Shown piece after piece: positions 16,026 through 24,901 of a stretch of 64,000 nt of DNA (its first letter is position 1; each line of letters opens with the position of its first letter). The notes beneath the pieces are model-generated. The model worked only from the letters and a program-made list of their open reading frames with translations, was not told where the DNA came from and did not search any database. Both the position numbers and the translations under genes were made by a program. This stretch comes from Paroceanicella profunda (GTDB lineage Bacteria; Pseudomonadota; Alphaproteobacteria; Rhodobacterales; Rhodobacteraceae), in NCBI RefSeq assembly GCF_005887635.2, contig NZ_CP040818.1, positions 3,564,501 to 3,628,500 of the forward strand, written 5' to 3'.

Positions 16026-18344
16026 TCAGGACGCGGCGGCCGGAAGGATCGTCCGGATGCGCCGCTCGCCCACCGTCTCGACATTGGCGAGGGGCAGCGA
16101 CCGGAGCCGCCGTCCCGTCGCGGCGAAGATAGCATTGGCAACGGCAGCGGCCGCGGGCACCACGCCCGGTTCCCCTACGCCGCAGGGAAGCTCCCCGCTC
16201 TGCACCAGGGCCACGTCGATCCGGGGCGCATTGGCAAGGCGCAGCATGGTGAAGTCGTGGAAGTTCGTTTCCTGCACCGCGCCGTCCTGGATCGTCAGAG
16301 CGTTCATCAGCGCGGTGCCGATGCCGTAGATGATGCCGCCCTCCATCTGCGCGACCACCGCGTCAGGATTGATGATCAGCCCGGCATCGAGGGCGCAGAA
16401 CACCTGATCCACCCGAACCTCGCCGTCCGGCAGGACAGTCACCTCGGCAACCTGCGCCACGATGCTGCGATAGCATTCCTCGATGGCAATGCCCCGGCCC
16501 TGCCCCGGCCCGAGCGGCGAGCCCCAGCCGGCCATTTCGGCGACACGGTCGAGAACGGCAAGATGGCGCGGGCTGTCGCGCAGCATAGCCCGGCGATAGT
16601 CCAGCGGATCGGCCCCAACCGCCGTGGCACATTCGTCCACGAAGCTTTCGCTGAAGAAAGTGTTAAAGGAATAGCCGTTCGACCGCCAGAAGTGGATCGG
16701 CATGTGGCTCGGGACATGGGCGATGCGGATGCGCCGGTCCGGGATGGCATAGTGCGGCTTGTCCAGACCCTCGAGCGACAGGGCGTCCCCCTCGGGGTTC
16801 GGTGTGAACGGCAGGTTGCGGGTTGCGATGGATTCCATCGCGGATTGCGCCGCGACCGTGGCATCGTACCCGGCGGGTAGGCCGTCGGGGCCAAGGGCGG
16901 CGCGCAGCCGCGCGGCGGCGTGACTCCGGTACAGGCCGCGCCCGATGTCCTCTTCGCGCGGCCAGATCAGTTTGACCGGGCGGCCCTGCATCCGCGCGGC
17001 GAGGAAGATCGCCTCGGACACCACGTCGCCGTCGCTGCGCCGCCCGAAGCCGCCGCCGGTCAGGGTGACGTTGCAGGTGACCTCGCCGAGTGAGACGCCG
17101 GCCCATTCCGCCCCTCGCGTCACGGCGCGGCGGGCGAAGGCCGGCGATTGCGTCGGCACCCAAAGCTCGGCGGTACCGTCCTCGGCGATCCGCACGGTGG
17201 CGTTGATCGGCTCCATGCAGGCATGGGTGACAAAGGGCACTTGGTACTCGGCCTCGACCAGCCTGGCCCCCTCGGTCGCGAAGGCGGAGTCAATGTCGCC
17301 CTCGACCAGATGCTCGTGCAGCTCCTCGCTGTCCAGCCCTTCGCGCAGCCGTTCGTTCAGCTCGCCGCTGGACACACCGTCGGCCTCGGTCGCAGTCCAC
17401 TCGACATCGAGGATCCACGCAGCCTGTTCCGCTTGCCACCAGCTTGCCGCCACTACCGCGACATGGCGGCCGCCGACGATGGCCACGTCCGTGACACCAG
17501 GCTCTGAGCGGACCTCGTCCTCATTCACGATGCGGGCAACTGAGGCACCGAAAACCGGCGCATGCCGGATCGAGGCATACACCATGCCCGGTAGGACCAC
17601 GTCCATCCCGAACACCGCCGTGCCCCGCACCTTCGGCGGCACGTCAATGCGCGGCTGCGACCGGCCCGCGATTTGCCAATCCGCCGGGTTGCGCAGGACC
17701 GGGTCATCCGGCGGTGACAGCAAGGCAGCCTCGCGGGCGAGTGCGCCATAGGGCAGCCGCCGGCCAGAGGCTTCGTGCAGCACCGCGCCATCGCGCGTGG
17801 TCAGCTCTGCCTCGGGCACAACCAACCGCGCGGCGGCGGCGGCGACCAGCATGTGCCGCGCGGATGCGCCCGCAACACGCATTGGATGCCACATGCCCAT
17901 GGTCGACCCAGAGGCCCCCGTGGCGATGAACCCTAACTGCCCAAGAACCCGGCGGCCGATCCAGACAACGGGGCCGGTCGCCTCCTCTGGTCGGATCTGA
18001 AGCGCGTTGAACCAGTTCGAATAGGCCGGATGCGGCTCGGTCGGGAAGACAACTGAAATGCGATCGTCCCAAGGGATATCCAGTTCTTCCGCCACCAGCA
18101 TGGCAAGTCCGGTGTGGATCCCCTGCCCCATCTCGGTTTTGGGCACGTTCACAACCACGCGCCCGTCCTCGTGCAGGATGACGAAGGCGTTGAGATGGGC
18201 CAAATCGCCCTCGACATGGCCGTCCAGCCCGTCCACATCGAGGGTCGAGAGGTAGCCGACACCGCCGACCGCTGCAACGAGAGCGGTGCCGCCCAGAGCG
18301 GCCCCAGTGATTAGAAATGCACGGCGCGATGGGAAGCGGGGCAT
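16026..18344 (-). CDS. Stand-alone molybdopterin-binding dehydrogenase subunit (IorB-like), Tat-exported
   Basis: The 772-residue protein has a twin-arginine signal (SRRAFLITGAALGGTALVAAV) and reads as an isoquinoline 1-oxidoreductase beta/aldehyde dehydrogenase large subunit: KTEMGQGIHTGLAMLVAEEL, GASGSTMGMWHPM, TLTGGGFGRRSDGD for the molybdopterin site and PCGVGEPGVVP with the catalytic glutamate near residue 724. ATG 18344 has AGGAG six bases upstream, so I prefer it to the TTG before it. No 2Fe-2S partner gene is adjacent, unlike the pair at 28767-31403; it may share a small subunit with another complex. The 3' half is closely similar to the partial gene at 1-552. It converges with the AraC gene, leaving 24 bp. 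Confidence 0.88.
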   Translation of the reverse strand: MPRFPSRRAFLITGAALGGTALVAAVGGVGYLSTLDVDGLDGHVEGDLAHLNAFVILHEDGRVVVNVPKTEMGQGIHTGLAMLVAEELDIPWDDRISVVFPTEPHPAYSNWFNALQIRPEEATGPVVWIGRRVLGQLGFIATGASGSTMGMWHPMRVAGASARHMLVAAAAARLVVPEAELTTRDGAVLHEASGRRLPYGALAREAALLSPPDDPVLRNPADWQIAGRSQPRIDVPPKVRGTAVFGMDVVLPGMVYASIRHAPVFGASVARIVNEDEVRSEPGVTDVAIVGGRHVAVVAASWWQAEQAAWILDVEWTATEADGVSSGELNERLREGLDSEELHEHLVEGDIDSAFATEGARLVEAEYQVPFVTHACMEPINATVRIAEDGTAELWVPTQSPAFARRAVTRGAEWAGVSLGEVTCNVTLTGGGFGRRSDGDVVSEAIFLAARMQGRPVKLIWPREEDIGRGLYRSHAAARLRAALGPDGLPAGYDATVAAQSAMESIATRNLPFTPNPEGDALSLEGLDKPHYAIPDRRIRIAHVPSHMPIHFWRSNGYSFNTFFSESFVDECATAVGADPLDYRRAMLRDSPRHLAVLDRVAEMAGWGSPLGPGQGRGIAIEECYRSIVAQVAEVTVLPDGEVRVDQVFCALDAGLIINPDAVVAQMEGGIIYGIGTALMNALTIQDGAVQETNFHDFTMLRLANAPRIDVALVQSGELPCGVGEPGVVPAAAAVANAIFAATGRRLRSLPLANVETVGERRIRTILPAAAS

Positions 18345-18374
18345 CAAATTCTCCTTGAGGCGTCTGTTAGGATC

Positions 18375-18415
18375 CCCGCCGCGACCGGCAAGCCGCGGCG
18401 GGAGTTCGCTTTTTT
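18375..18415 (+). terminator. Plus-strand intrinsic terminator without an evident upstream gene
   Basis: CCCGCCGCG at 18375-18383 pairs perfectly with CGCGGCGGG at 18394-18402, and six T follow at 18410-18415. Orientation is plus, but the genes on both sides are on the minus strand, so it serves no visible transcript. In minus-strand RNA the hairpin sits in the 5' leader of the IorB-like gene. The remaining DNA to 18539 shows no gene. Confidence 0.65.
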
Positions 18416-18539
18416 GATCAGGGTTAACCCATGCGTGTCGCAGAGCGTTGTCGGCGCCGTCGCGGAGTGTATCATTTTGTATCGGCAGCCAGCCGCCCCG
18501 TGGGCTGACACGCGTGCTGGCTCGATTTCTTCCCCGCCC

Positions 18540-19496
18540 TTAACGACCAGGAATCTCGCGATCCGGCAGCAAGACGTATCGCCTTTCGCCCGACTGGCCC
18601 CATATAGACGCAATGTCGCACAGCCGCGCCACGTCGTAGCGGGGAGAAAGCGCAGTTGACGCGGCAGCGCCGAGAAGCTCGCCCGCCGCGGCCAGGTAGT
18701 CCCGCACCGGAACCGAACCGATGCCCGAGCCGAGCAGTTCGATCCCCGAACTCTGAAACCCGTAACCGGACAGTGGCACCGTCAGGCCGCCGCTGGTCCC
18801 CAGAACCAGGTAACGTGTCCGGGCCTCACCCCCCGGCGAGCCGCGACCAGCCGTTGCAGCGCCGATCAGGCGGCCTGCCGTCTCGCCCCACACGAAGTCG
18901 AGCACGATGTCGACACCGTCATCGAAGACAGCCTTTAGCGCCCGGTCCGCATCCGGCGCATCCAGCGCGATACCCGTGTCGGCCGATAGCCCCTGTAGCT
19001 TGGCGGCGGAGCGCGCCACTGCGATCGTGTGCCCGGCCCCCAGGTGACGTGCGATGTCGAGCGCGATGCGCCCAGCCGCCCCGTTTGCTCCGGTGACAAG
19101 GACAGTCTGCCCGGCAACCATCGGCGCGCGCCGTGTCAGCGCGACCCAAGATGCTAGGCCCGATGTCGCCACAGCGGCGGCGGCCGGATCGTCTAGGCCA
19201 TCGGGAACAGGCACTGTCAGCGCCGCGGGCACCAGAGTGCGCTCGGCCAGCGCGCCGAACGGGGCCTTTGGGAAAAGGAAATAGACCCGGCGACCGTCCG
19301 GCATCGTTCCCACGCCGTCGATACCGGCAACAACGCCCGCGTCTCCAATGTCCGCCTGCGCCGCACGCACCCGGACAATGGGGCTGATCGGGGCCGCCTT
19401 TACGGTGACCACGATCTCGCCCTCTCCGGCGGCAGGCTCGGCAAAATCGCCATAGCGCGGCTGTGCGCCGGGCGAGGTTATGATTGCGGCTTTCAT
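18540..19496 (-). CDS. Zinc-independent MDR alcohol dehydrogenase / quinone oxidoreductase
   Basis: The 318-residue protein is a medium-chain reductase: MKAAIITSPGAQPRYGDFAEP at the start, a GroES-like N-domain, then a Rossmann fold with VLVTGANGAAGRIALDIARHLGA (about residues 130-152). Structural and catalytic zinc cysteines are absent, placing it with NADPH:quinone oxidoreductase or enoyl-reductase-like MDRs. The ATG at 19496 overlaps the stop of the SRPBCC gene (ATGA); open sequence upstream belongs to other frames. It is the second gene of a two-gene unit divergent from the AraC regulator at 20097, so it is a probable target of that regulator. Confidence 0.85.
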   Translation of the reverse strand: MKAAIITSPGAQPRYGDFAEPAAGEGEIVVTVKAAPISPIVRVRAAQADIGDAGVVAGIDGVGTMPDGRRVYFLFPKAPFGALAERTLVPAALTVPVPDGLDDPAAAAVATSGLASWVALTRRAPMVAGQTVLVTGANGAAGRIALDIARHLGAGHTIAVARSAAKLQGLSADTGIALDAPDADRALKAVFDDGVDIVLDFVWGETAGRLIGAATAGRGSPGGEARTRYLVLGTSGGLTVPLSGYGFQSSGIELLGSGIGSVPVRDYLAAAGELLGAAASTALSPRYDVARLCDIASIWGQSGERRYVLLPDREIPGR

Positions 19497-19954
19497 GGCT
19501 GTGCTCCCGCTTGCACCGACCTGCCGAAGCAGGATTGCATGTCCTCGATGTCGCGCTGATAGATGCCCCGCACCCAGTCCATAACCTCTTCGGGCTCTCC
19601 CTCGCGGATGGTGAAATTTCCACTCCAGTGCACGAAAGACCGGCCCGACTCCACGACCGGGAAAACCTGGACCTTGCCGTTGTAATCCTCGATCGGAAGT
19701 GACGTCGGAGGCAGCAGGGCATAGCGGAAATAGCGGTCGTGATCCGAAAGAGCGATCAGACGTTCGCGCAGTTCCGAACCGCTGTCGAACACCAGGCGCC
19801 GCACGGCGCCCACCTGATCCACGGGCTTTCCTTCCTCGATATCGCTCGAGACGATGTTGCGCACCCATCGTGCAGGTCCCGAGAAATCCCGGAGACCGGA
19901 CCAGACGGTATCGATATCGGCGTCGATGACGCCGCTTGCACAGACTTCCACCAT
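19493..19954 (-). CDS. SRPBCC family (START-like) small protein
   Basis: The 153-residue protein shows the polyketide-cyclase/SRPBCC pattern: VIDADIDTVWSGLRDFSGPARW at the start, a central LRERLIALSDHDRYFRYALL strand pair, and a C-terminal helix (EVMDWVRGIYQRDIEDMQ). Such proteins bind small hydrophobic ligands in a helix-grip pocket; no catalytic function can be assigned. I chose ATG 19954 because AAAGGA lies just upstream and homology begins there. It is coupled to the MDR reductase by a 4-bp overlap and is divergent from the AraC gene. Confidence 0.8.
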   Translation of the reverse strand: MVEVCASGVIDADIDTVWSGLRDFSGPARWVRNIVSSDIEEGKPVDQVGAVRRLVFDSGSELRERLIALSDHDRYFRYALLPPTSLPIEDYNGKVQVFPVVESGRSFVHWSGNFTIREGEPEEVMDWVRGIYQRDIEDMQSCFGRSVQAGAQP

Positions 19955-20035
19955 TGGCTTTCCTTTCGTTTGCGAGAGACGGGAGGCCGCATCGACCATT
20001 GCCTTCCCGACGCGTTCGAGCAGAGAGATAGACGC

Positions 20036-20089
20036 CGTTCGCCGAACGATCTATACGAGAGCATCCCAGAGGTTTACGCGATCGTTCGG
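20036..20089. promoter_or_regulatory. Predicted AraC operator: 10-bp inverted repeat plus extra half-site
   Basis: CCGAACGATC at 20042-20051 and GATCGTTCGG at 20080-20089 are a perfect inverted repeat with a 28-base spacer. A further CGTTCG at 20036-20041 abuts the left arm. They sit in the 142-bp region between the SRPBCC-MDR operon and the AraC-type gene, the right arm ending 7 bp before the latter's start. The position suggests autoregulation by the AraC protein. Confidence 0.6.
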
Positions 20090-20096
20090 AATCACC

Positions 20097-21023
20097 ATGG
20101 ACCCTCTCTCTGACCTGCTGTCGCTGCTCAAGCCGCGAAGCTACATCACCGCCGGTTTCGATGCCGGCGGCAGCTGGGCGCTCGCGCTCGACGATCTCGC
20201 GGGCCGGATCAAGTGCTATGCGGTGGTCAGCGGCGCCTGCTGGCTCCGCCCCGAGCCGGCTGGCACGGCGATCCAGCTCCAGGCGGGCGAGTGCTTCGTT
20301 CTTCCCTCCGGGCGCGATGTCGTGATCTCGAGTGGTCCGGACGTCACGCCTCACCGCGCAAGCGAAGTCCTGGACCCGGACAACAGCGGCGGTGTCGTCA
20401 CGATGAACGGCGGCGGAGATTGCTACCTCGTTGGAAGCCGTTTCGAGGTGAACGGTCGCCACGCCGGCCTGATCCTTCAATCACTGCCGCCGCTGATCCG
20501 AGTCGTGGCCGCCGACGGCCGTGCGCGGCTGCGGGACCTCATCGAGATGATGATGGAGGAAATGCGGGATGGCCGGCCCGGATCATCTCTGATGGCGCAG
20601 CAATTGTCGCACATGATGCTGGTTCAGACGCTCCGACTGCATGTCGAACGGCAGGGACCAGCCGAGACAGGTTGGCTCGCCGCGCTGGCCGATCCACATA
20701 TTGGCGCCGCGATCCGGGAAATCCATCAGGACCCAGCTCGTGCCTGGACCGTCGAAGTGCTGGCCATGACCATCGGGCTTTCGCGCACCGTCTTTGCCGA
20801 GCGGTTCCGGGTATTGGTTGGCGCTACCCCCATGTCCTACGTCGCACGCTGGCGCATGATGCTGGCCGGCGAGCGACTGATCGAAACGAAAGACAGCATT
20901 GGTGCGATCGCGGCGACCCTCGGGTACGCCTCCGAACACGCCTTCGCCGCGGCTTTCAAACGCGAAATGGGGACGCCACCGCGCCGGTATCAGCGCGAGG
21001 CCCTGTCGAAGTTGGCGCCGTAG
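20097..21023 (+). CDS. AraC family regulator with cupin_6 domain (RclR-like), paralogue of 15069
   Basis: The 308-residue protein starts MDPLSDLLSLLKPRSYITAG and is similar along its length to the regulator at 15069: an N-terminal cupin (IKCYAVVSGACW, LQAGECFVLPSGRD), a linker WLAALADPHIGAAI and the AraC double HTH (WTVEVLAMTIGLSRTVFAERF and ATLGYASEHAFAAAFKREMG). ATG 20097 opens the conserved domain. It is divergent from the SRPBCC-MDR pair and has a palindrome directly upstream. RclR-type members respond to oxidants or aldehydes; the ligand here is unknown. Confidence 0.87.
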   Translation: MDPLSDLLSLLKPRSYITAGFDAGGSWALALDDLAGRIKCYAVVSGACWLRPEPAGTAIQLQAGECFVLPSGRDVVISSGPDVTPHRASEVLDPDNSGGVVTMNGGGDCYLVGSRFEVNGRHAGLILQSLPPLIRVVAADGRARLRDLIEMMMEEMRDGRPGSSLMAQQLSHMMLVQTLRLHVERQGPAETGWLAALADPHIGAAIREIHQDPARAWTVEVLAMTIGLSRTVFAERFRVLVGATPMSYVARWRMMLAGERLIETKDSIGAIAATLGYASEHAFAAAFKREMGTPPRRYQREALSKLAP

Positions 21024-21217
21024 GCCCCAACACAACGCCCGGTCGCCGGCGGCGCGATCAGGGGCCCGTTATGGGTGCACTAGTCCGCGGACGTGAGGCA
21101 CGAGAATCCGGCCGTGCTGACCAAATATTGATTAGTAGTTCTACTCGGTCCATCCAGTATTGCAACCGTAGTCTTCATCAGTTCCGACGTCCACTTACCC
21201 ACTTCAGGACGCGCTCG

Positions 21218-21979
21218 TTGTGCGCCACGACCAGAGGGAAGGCCGGGCTGGAAAACGGGAAGACAGCGCTTGTCACAGGCGGATCGGGGGGCATCGGCGG
21301 AAGTATCGCAAAGCGTCTTGCATCGGATGGCTTTCAAGTTGCCGTGCAATATTGTGGAGCGTCGGAGGCCGCCGACAAGGTTGTTGCCGAGATCGCTGCG
21401 GCAGGAGGCGCGGCATTCTCCATTCGTGCGGACGTCAGCCAGGAGGTTGAGGTGGCAGAGATGTTCGACACGGTGATGGCACGCGGCACATGCGATGTCG
21501 TTGTCCATTCCGCAGGTATGATGGAACTTGCTCCGATCAGCGCGAACGCGCTAGACGGTTTCGACCGGACCATCGCGACAAACCTTCGCGGCACTTACCT
21601 CGCCATGTGCGCGGCAGCCGAGCACATGCCAAAGAGCGGGCGGTTCATCGCTTTGTCCACCAGCGTTATTGGCGTCAACTTTCCGCGCTACGGCGCATAC
21701 ATCGCCTCCAAACTGGGTGTCGAAGGACTGGTGCGGGTTTTTGCCAATGAGATGCGCGGGCGCGGTATCTCGGTGAATGCAGTGGCACCGGGCCCGGTCG
21801 CGACGCCCCTTTTCCTGCAAGGCAAGAGCCAGGAGGAGATCGACCGGCTCGCGGCCCTGCCCCCACTTGAAAGGCTCGGCACCCCAGAGGACATCGCCGC
21901 GGTCGTGTCGTTTCTGGCCGGACCGGACGGCGGCTGGGTCAACGGCCAGGTCCTTCGGGCCAATGGCGGGTTTGCCTAG
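21218..21979 (+). CDS. Short-chain dehydrogenase/reductase lacking an ATG start
   Basis: From about 21248 the frame encodes a full classical SDR: GLENGKTALVTGGSGGIGGSIAKRL, a VHSAG version of NNAG, the YGAYIASK active-site motif and a C-terminal GPDGGWVNGQVLRANGG. There is no ATG or GTG in frame near the domain start. TTG at 21218 is the best candidate, and CTG at 21248 would match the usual SDR length. The frame also stays open upstream through the AraC gene in another phase. Either a rare start codon is used or the 5' end has been damaged. Function beyond NAD(P)-linked oxidoreduction is unknown. Confidence 0.65.
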   Translation: MCATTRGKAGLENGKTALVTGGSGGIGGSIAKRLASDGFQVAVQYCGASEAADKVVAEIAAAGGAAFSIRADVSQEVEVAEMFDTVMARGTCDVVVHSAGMMELAPISANALDGFDRTIATNLRGTYLAMCAAAEHMPKSGRFIALSTSVIGVNFPRYGAYIASKLGVEGLVRVFANEMRGRGISVNAVAPGPVATPLFLQGKSQEEIDRLAALPPLERLGTPEDIAAVVSFLAGPDGGWVNGQVLRANGGFA

Positions 21980-22366
21980 AGCCTCGACTGAACAGGCGTG
22001 TGACCCGAGTGTCGACACGTTGAGCGCCCACTTTACTAAGCCAGAGGACGACACCGGCTCCTGTCTTTGCCGTCCTTCGATGCTTCTTAGTCCTGCGCCC
22101 CGGGCGCGTCGACCAGCCGCCTCTGGACTGCCTAATACGCTGGCGAATGCTACTGGCACGGCGCGGGTCTGGGCGGCGGCGGCGATATCCGAGCGATTGC
22201 CCGCGATGTCGGCTATGCTTCGCCAAGTACCTTCGTACACGCGGCGCACCTTCAGGCGAATGTCCGAGTAGACACCGGCTGCAGGCCGGTCCGCGACAGA
22301 CTGAGTGGTGAGCGGTCCATAGTCTAAGATAGTCGGCGCGACGCTGCCTCGCCTGATGCGGGTCGT

Positions 22367-22966
22367 TCAAGACTTGCGGCGCAAACCCTCAATCAGCAGC
22401 GCGACCATCCGCGCGGCGTGATCCGGCCGGCCCTCATGCGCAGAAAGGCACAGCGTGGAGACGGCTGCGAGGATGTCGCCCGGATCTACGTCGGACCGCA
22501 CCGATCTTTCCTCCACAGCACCGGCGAAGAGGCTGTCCACCGCAGGCCGAAGGCGCGTCTCAAAGAGGGGATACATCCCCGTATAGACCGGATCGTCTGA
22601 ACTAACCGCCTTGGCGAGACCCTGTTTCGTGCCGAGAAATCGAACATAGATCTGCATCCATTCCGCCAGCGCGTCAAAGGCAGGCCGATCGCGTCGGAGC
22701 CGCTCGGCCGCCGCAACACAGGCGTCGAGCTCGGTCCGGAAGACGGCTCCGACCAGATCAGCACGGCGCGGGAAGCGGCGATAGAGCGTTCCCATGCCAA
22801 CCCCCGCCCGTTGCGCGATCTCACGCGTCGTGACGTCCACACCCTGTTCGGCAAAAAGCTGCGCAGCTGCCACGACGATCGCCTCAACGCTACGCTGCGC
22901 ATCCACGCGAAGAGGCTTGTGGCCGTGTCCGGGCATCGCTGCGAGGTCGGGTGGCTTTCTGACCAT
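22367..22966 (-). CDS. TetR/AcrR family transcriptional repressor
   Basis: The 199-residue protein has an N-terminal TetR HTH (IVVAAAQLFAEQGVDVTTREIAQRAGVGMGTLYRRFP, about residues 28-64) and a helical ligand-binding domain. ATG 22966 is preferred over the TTG 21 bp upstream; a later ATG at 22935 is possible. It is divergent from the SDR gene at 23080, and the space between contains two matched 13-bp palindromes, so it very likely represses that SDR and itself. The inducer is unknown. Confidence 0.88.
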   Translation of the reverse strand: MVRKPPDLAAMPGHGHKPLRVDAQRSVEAIVVAAAQLFAEQGVDVTTREIAQRAGVGMGTLYRRFPRRADLVGAVFRTELDACVAAAERLRRDRPAFDALAEWMQIYVRFLGTKQGLAKAVSSDDPVYTGMYPLFETRLRPAVDSLFAGAVEERSVRSDVDPGDILAAVSTLCLSAHEGRPDHAARMVALLIEGLRRKS

Positions 22967-22990
22967 GAGTTCGTCCAATACTTGCAAAAC

Positions 22991-23030
22991 GGAGCATTGC
23001 TCCGTATGTCAGCATGCGGAGCAATGTTCC
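22991..23030. promoter_or_regulatory. Tandem TetR operators between divergent tetR and SDR genes
   Basis: GGAGCATTGCTCC at 22991-23003 is a perfect palindrome of 6-bp arms around one base. GGAGCAATGTTCC at 23018-23030 is the same site with one mismatch. Their centres are 27 bp apart, between the divergent TetR and SDR genes, which matches two TetR dimers on one face. Confidence 0.8.
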
Positions 23031-23079
23031 AATTATATTCATATGCGCTACTCGAGACTAGCAACCGTCAGGAGATACC

Positions 23080-23835
23080 ATGCATACATCGCGCGTCGCA
23101 CTCATAACCGGTGCCAACCAGGGTATAGGTTTCCAGATTGCAACCGACCTCTCGGGTCACGGTTTTACAGTGCTCCTCGGCTCCCGAGATCTCGCGCGCG
23201 GCGAGATCGCCGCGCGCGAGATCGGATCGAATGTCGTTCCACTACAACTGGATGTAACGGACGAAACGTCTGTCACGGCGGCGGCGGAGCGTGTCCGATC
23301 AGACTTTGGACGGCTCGACGTCCTGGTGCAGAACGCAGCCATTGCCACCGCGCTGACGGGAGAGGTTACATCTCAGCAATTGGCTCACGCTGGTCGACCG
23401 TCCGTCATCCCCATGCAGGACATCCGACGAATTTGGGATACCAATGTGTTCGGAGTCCTAGCGGTCTACCAAGCAATGCTGCCAGTAATGCGCCTGACCC
23501 CTGGCGCTCGTATCGTGAACATTTCCAGCGGCGCAGGATCACTCACTCTGAACGCGCAATCAGACTTTCCGCTTCGGTCCGGGTTCGACGCCGGGTATTG
23601 CGCGTCGAAGACGGCGCTGAACGGCCTGACCCTTGCCATGGCTATCGAGCTGGAACCCGAGGGTATCCGCGTCAACGCCGTATCGCCGGGCTACACGCGG
23701 ACACGGCTGACCGGGTTTGCCGGCACTGATACGGTCGAACAAGGCGCGGCCGAAGCCGTTCGCCTTGCGCTGCTCGAAGACCGGAGCCCGACCGGAACCT
23801 TCACTCACGCCGAGCACGGAGCGCTTCCCTGGTAG
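23080..23835 (+). CDS. Short-chain dehydrogenase/reductase (carbonyl-reductase-like)
   Basis: The 251-residue SDR has TGANQGIGFQIA for NAD(P) binding, QNAAI in place of NNAG, and the catalytic YCASK motif preceded by a conserved serine (ISSGAG). The insert between the NAA strand and the catalytic serine, and the overall layout, resemble carbonyl-reductase-like SDRs that reduce ketones or quinones with NADPH. A good ribosome site (CAGGAG) precedes ATG 23080. It stands alone downstream of the tandem TetR operators and is the presumed target of that repressor. Confidence 0.87.
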   Translation: MHTSRVALITGANQGIGFQIATDLSGHGFTVLLGSRDLARGEIAAREIGSNVVPLQLDVTDETSVTAAAERVRSDFGRLDVLVQNAAIATALTGEVTSQQLAHAGRPSVIPMQDIRRIWDTNVFGVLAVYQAMLPVMRLTPGARIVNISSGAGSLTLNAQSDFPLRSGFDAGYCASKTALNGLTLAMAIELEPEGIRVNAVSPGYTRTRLTGFAGTDTVEQGAAEAVRLALLEDRSPTGTFTHAEHGALPW

Positions 23836-23877
23836 CGTTTGCCAGACATGGTCACCGGGCGTCGGCAGCCCGATCGA

Positions 23878-24804
23878 CTAATGCTCTCTGCCATCGGAGG
23901 CGCCGATCCGCTCTGGCGCCTCCTGCCTCAGGATCGCGAGGAAGAGCGAGAAGGGACGGGTCGGTTGGCGGCGGCTTGAATAGAACGCGTGATACCCCGG
24001 AAAAGGCGGGCTCCAGTCTGCGAGGACTTCGACAAGGCTCCCTCTGCCCAGAGCCGGCACAGCAAGGTCCTCCAACATATAGGCCAAGCCCAGCCCTGAA
24101 CAGGCCGCCCCCACGAGCGCGTCGCCGTCGTTGACGATGACCGTAGGGGACACCTTCACGGTCTCCGCATGCCCGTCCTTTTCGAATACCCAAGGCGAAA
24201 GAGTGCCTCCGGCATTTCGGAAGCCGATGCATTGGTGCCCGGAAAGGTCCCGGGGCGTCCGCGGCTCGTTGACGCCATCAAGATACGCCGGCGCCCCCAC
24301 GACGACGGTGCGCAGCGGCGGTCCCACGGGCACGGACACCATATTCATCTCCAGACGATCACGCATCCGTATCCCGACGTCGAAGCGTTCAGCGACGATA
24401 TCGACATAGTCGTCCTCGACAGTTAACTCGCCCTCGATTCCGGGATAGGCCGCCATCAGGCGCGAAAAGGCCGGCCAGACCAGGGTGTCCGCGGCATGTT
24501 TTCCACGCGTCACACGCAGACGCCCGCCTGGCTGCTCCCGCAGCAGGCCCAGTTCCTCGATTTCCGCGTCAAGCCCTGCGATCGCCGGCGCAAGGGTCTT
24601 GAGAAGCCGATCACCTGCGGCCGTCGGGGCAAGGCTGCGTGTCGACCGCCACAGCAACCGCACCCCCAATTCACTTTCCAGACGCTTGATGGTTCGACTG
24701 ACGGCGGACTGAGTGACCCCGAGGCTACGCGCTGCGGCGGTAAAGCTCTGCAGTTCGACGACGCAGTGAAAGACAACAAGGTCGGAGAATTTGCGAGGAT
24801 CCAT
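23878..24804 (-). CDS. LysR family transcriptional regulator
   Basis: The 308-residue protein has the LysR winged HTH (FTAAARSLGVTQSAVSRTIKRLE, residues about 20-42) and a periplasmic-binding-type effector domain typical of the AaeR/DsdC-like branch (VEDDYVDIVAERFDVGIRM). It is divergent from the SDR gene at 24902 with 97 bp between the starts, so it likely regulates that SDR. Its 3' end converges on the SDR of the previous module. Confidence 0.9.
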   Translation of the reverse strand: MDPRKFSDLVVFHCVVELQSFTAAARSLGVTQSAVSRTIKRLESELGVRLLWRSTRSLAPTAAGDRLLKTLAPAIAGLDAEIEELGLLREQPGGRLRVTRGKHAADTLVWPAFSRLMAAYPGIEGELTVEDDYVDIVAERFDVGIRMRDRLEMNMVSVPVGPPLRTVVVGAPAYLDGVNEPRTPRDLSGHQCIGFRNAGGTLSPWVFEKDGHAETVKVSPTVIVNDGDALVGAACSGLGLAYMLEDLAVPALGRGSLVEVLADWSPPFPGYHAFYSSRRQPTRPFSLFLAILRQEAPERIGASDGREH

Positions 24805-24901
24805 TCATGACTCATACTCCTGGGCCCAAGAACTATCCATGCGCTAATCGATCGCCGACGAGATGCCCACATTGGATGTCAAACAGTATGTGGAGCTGAA
24901 T

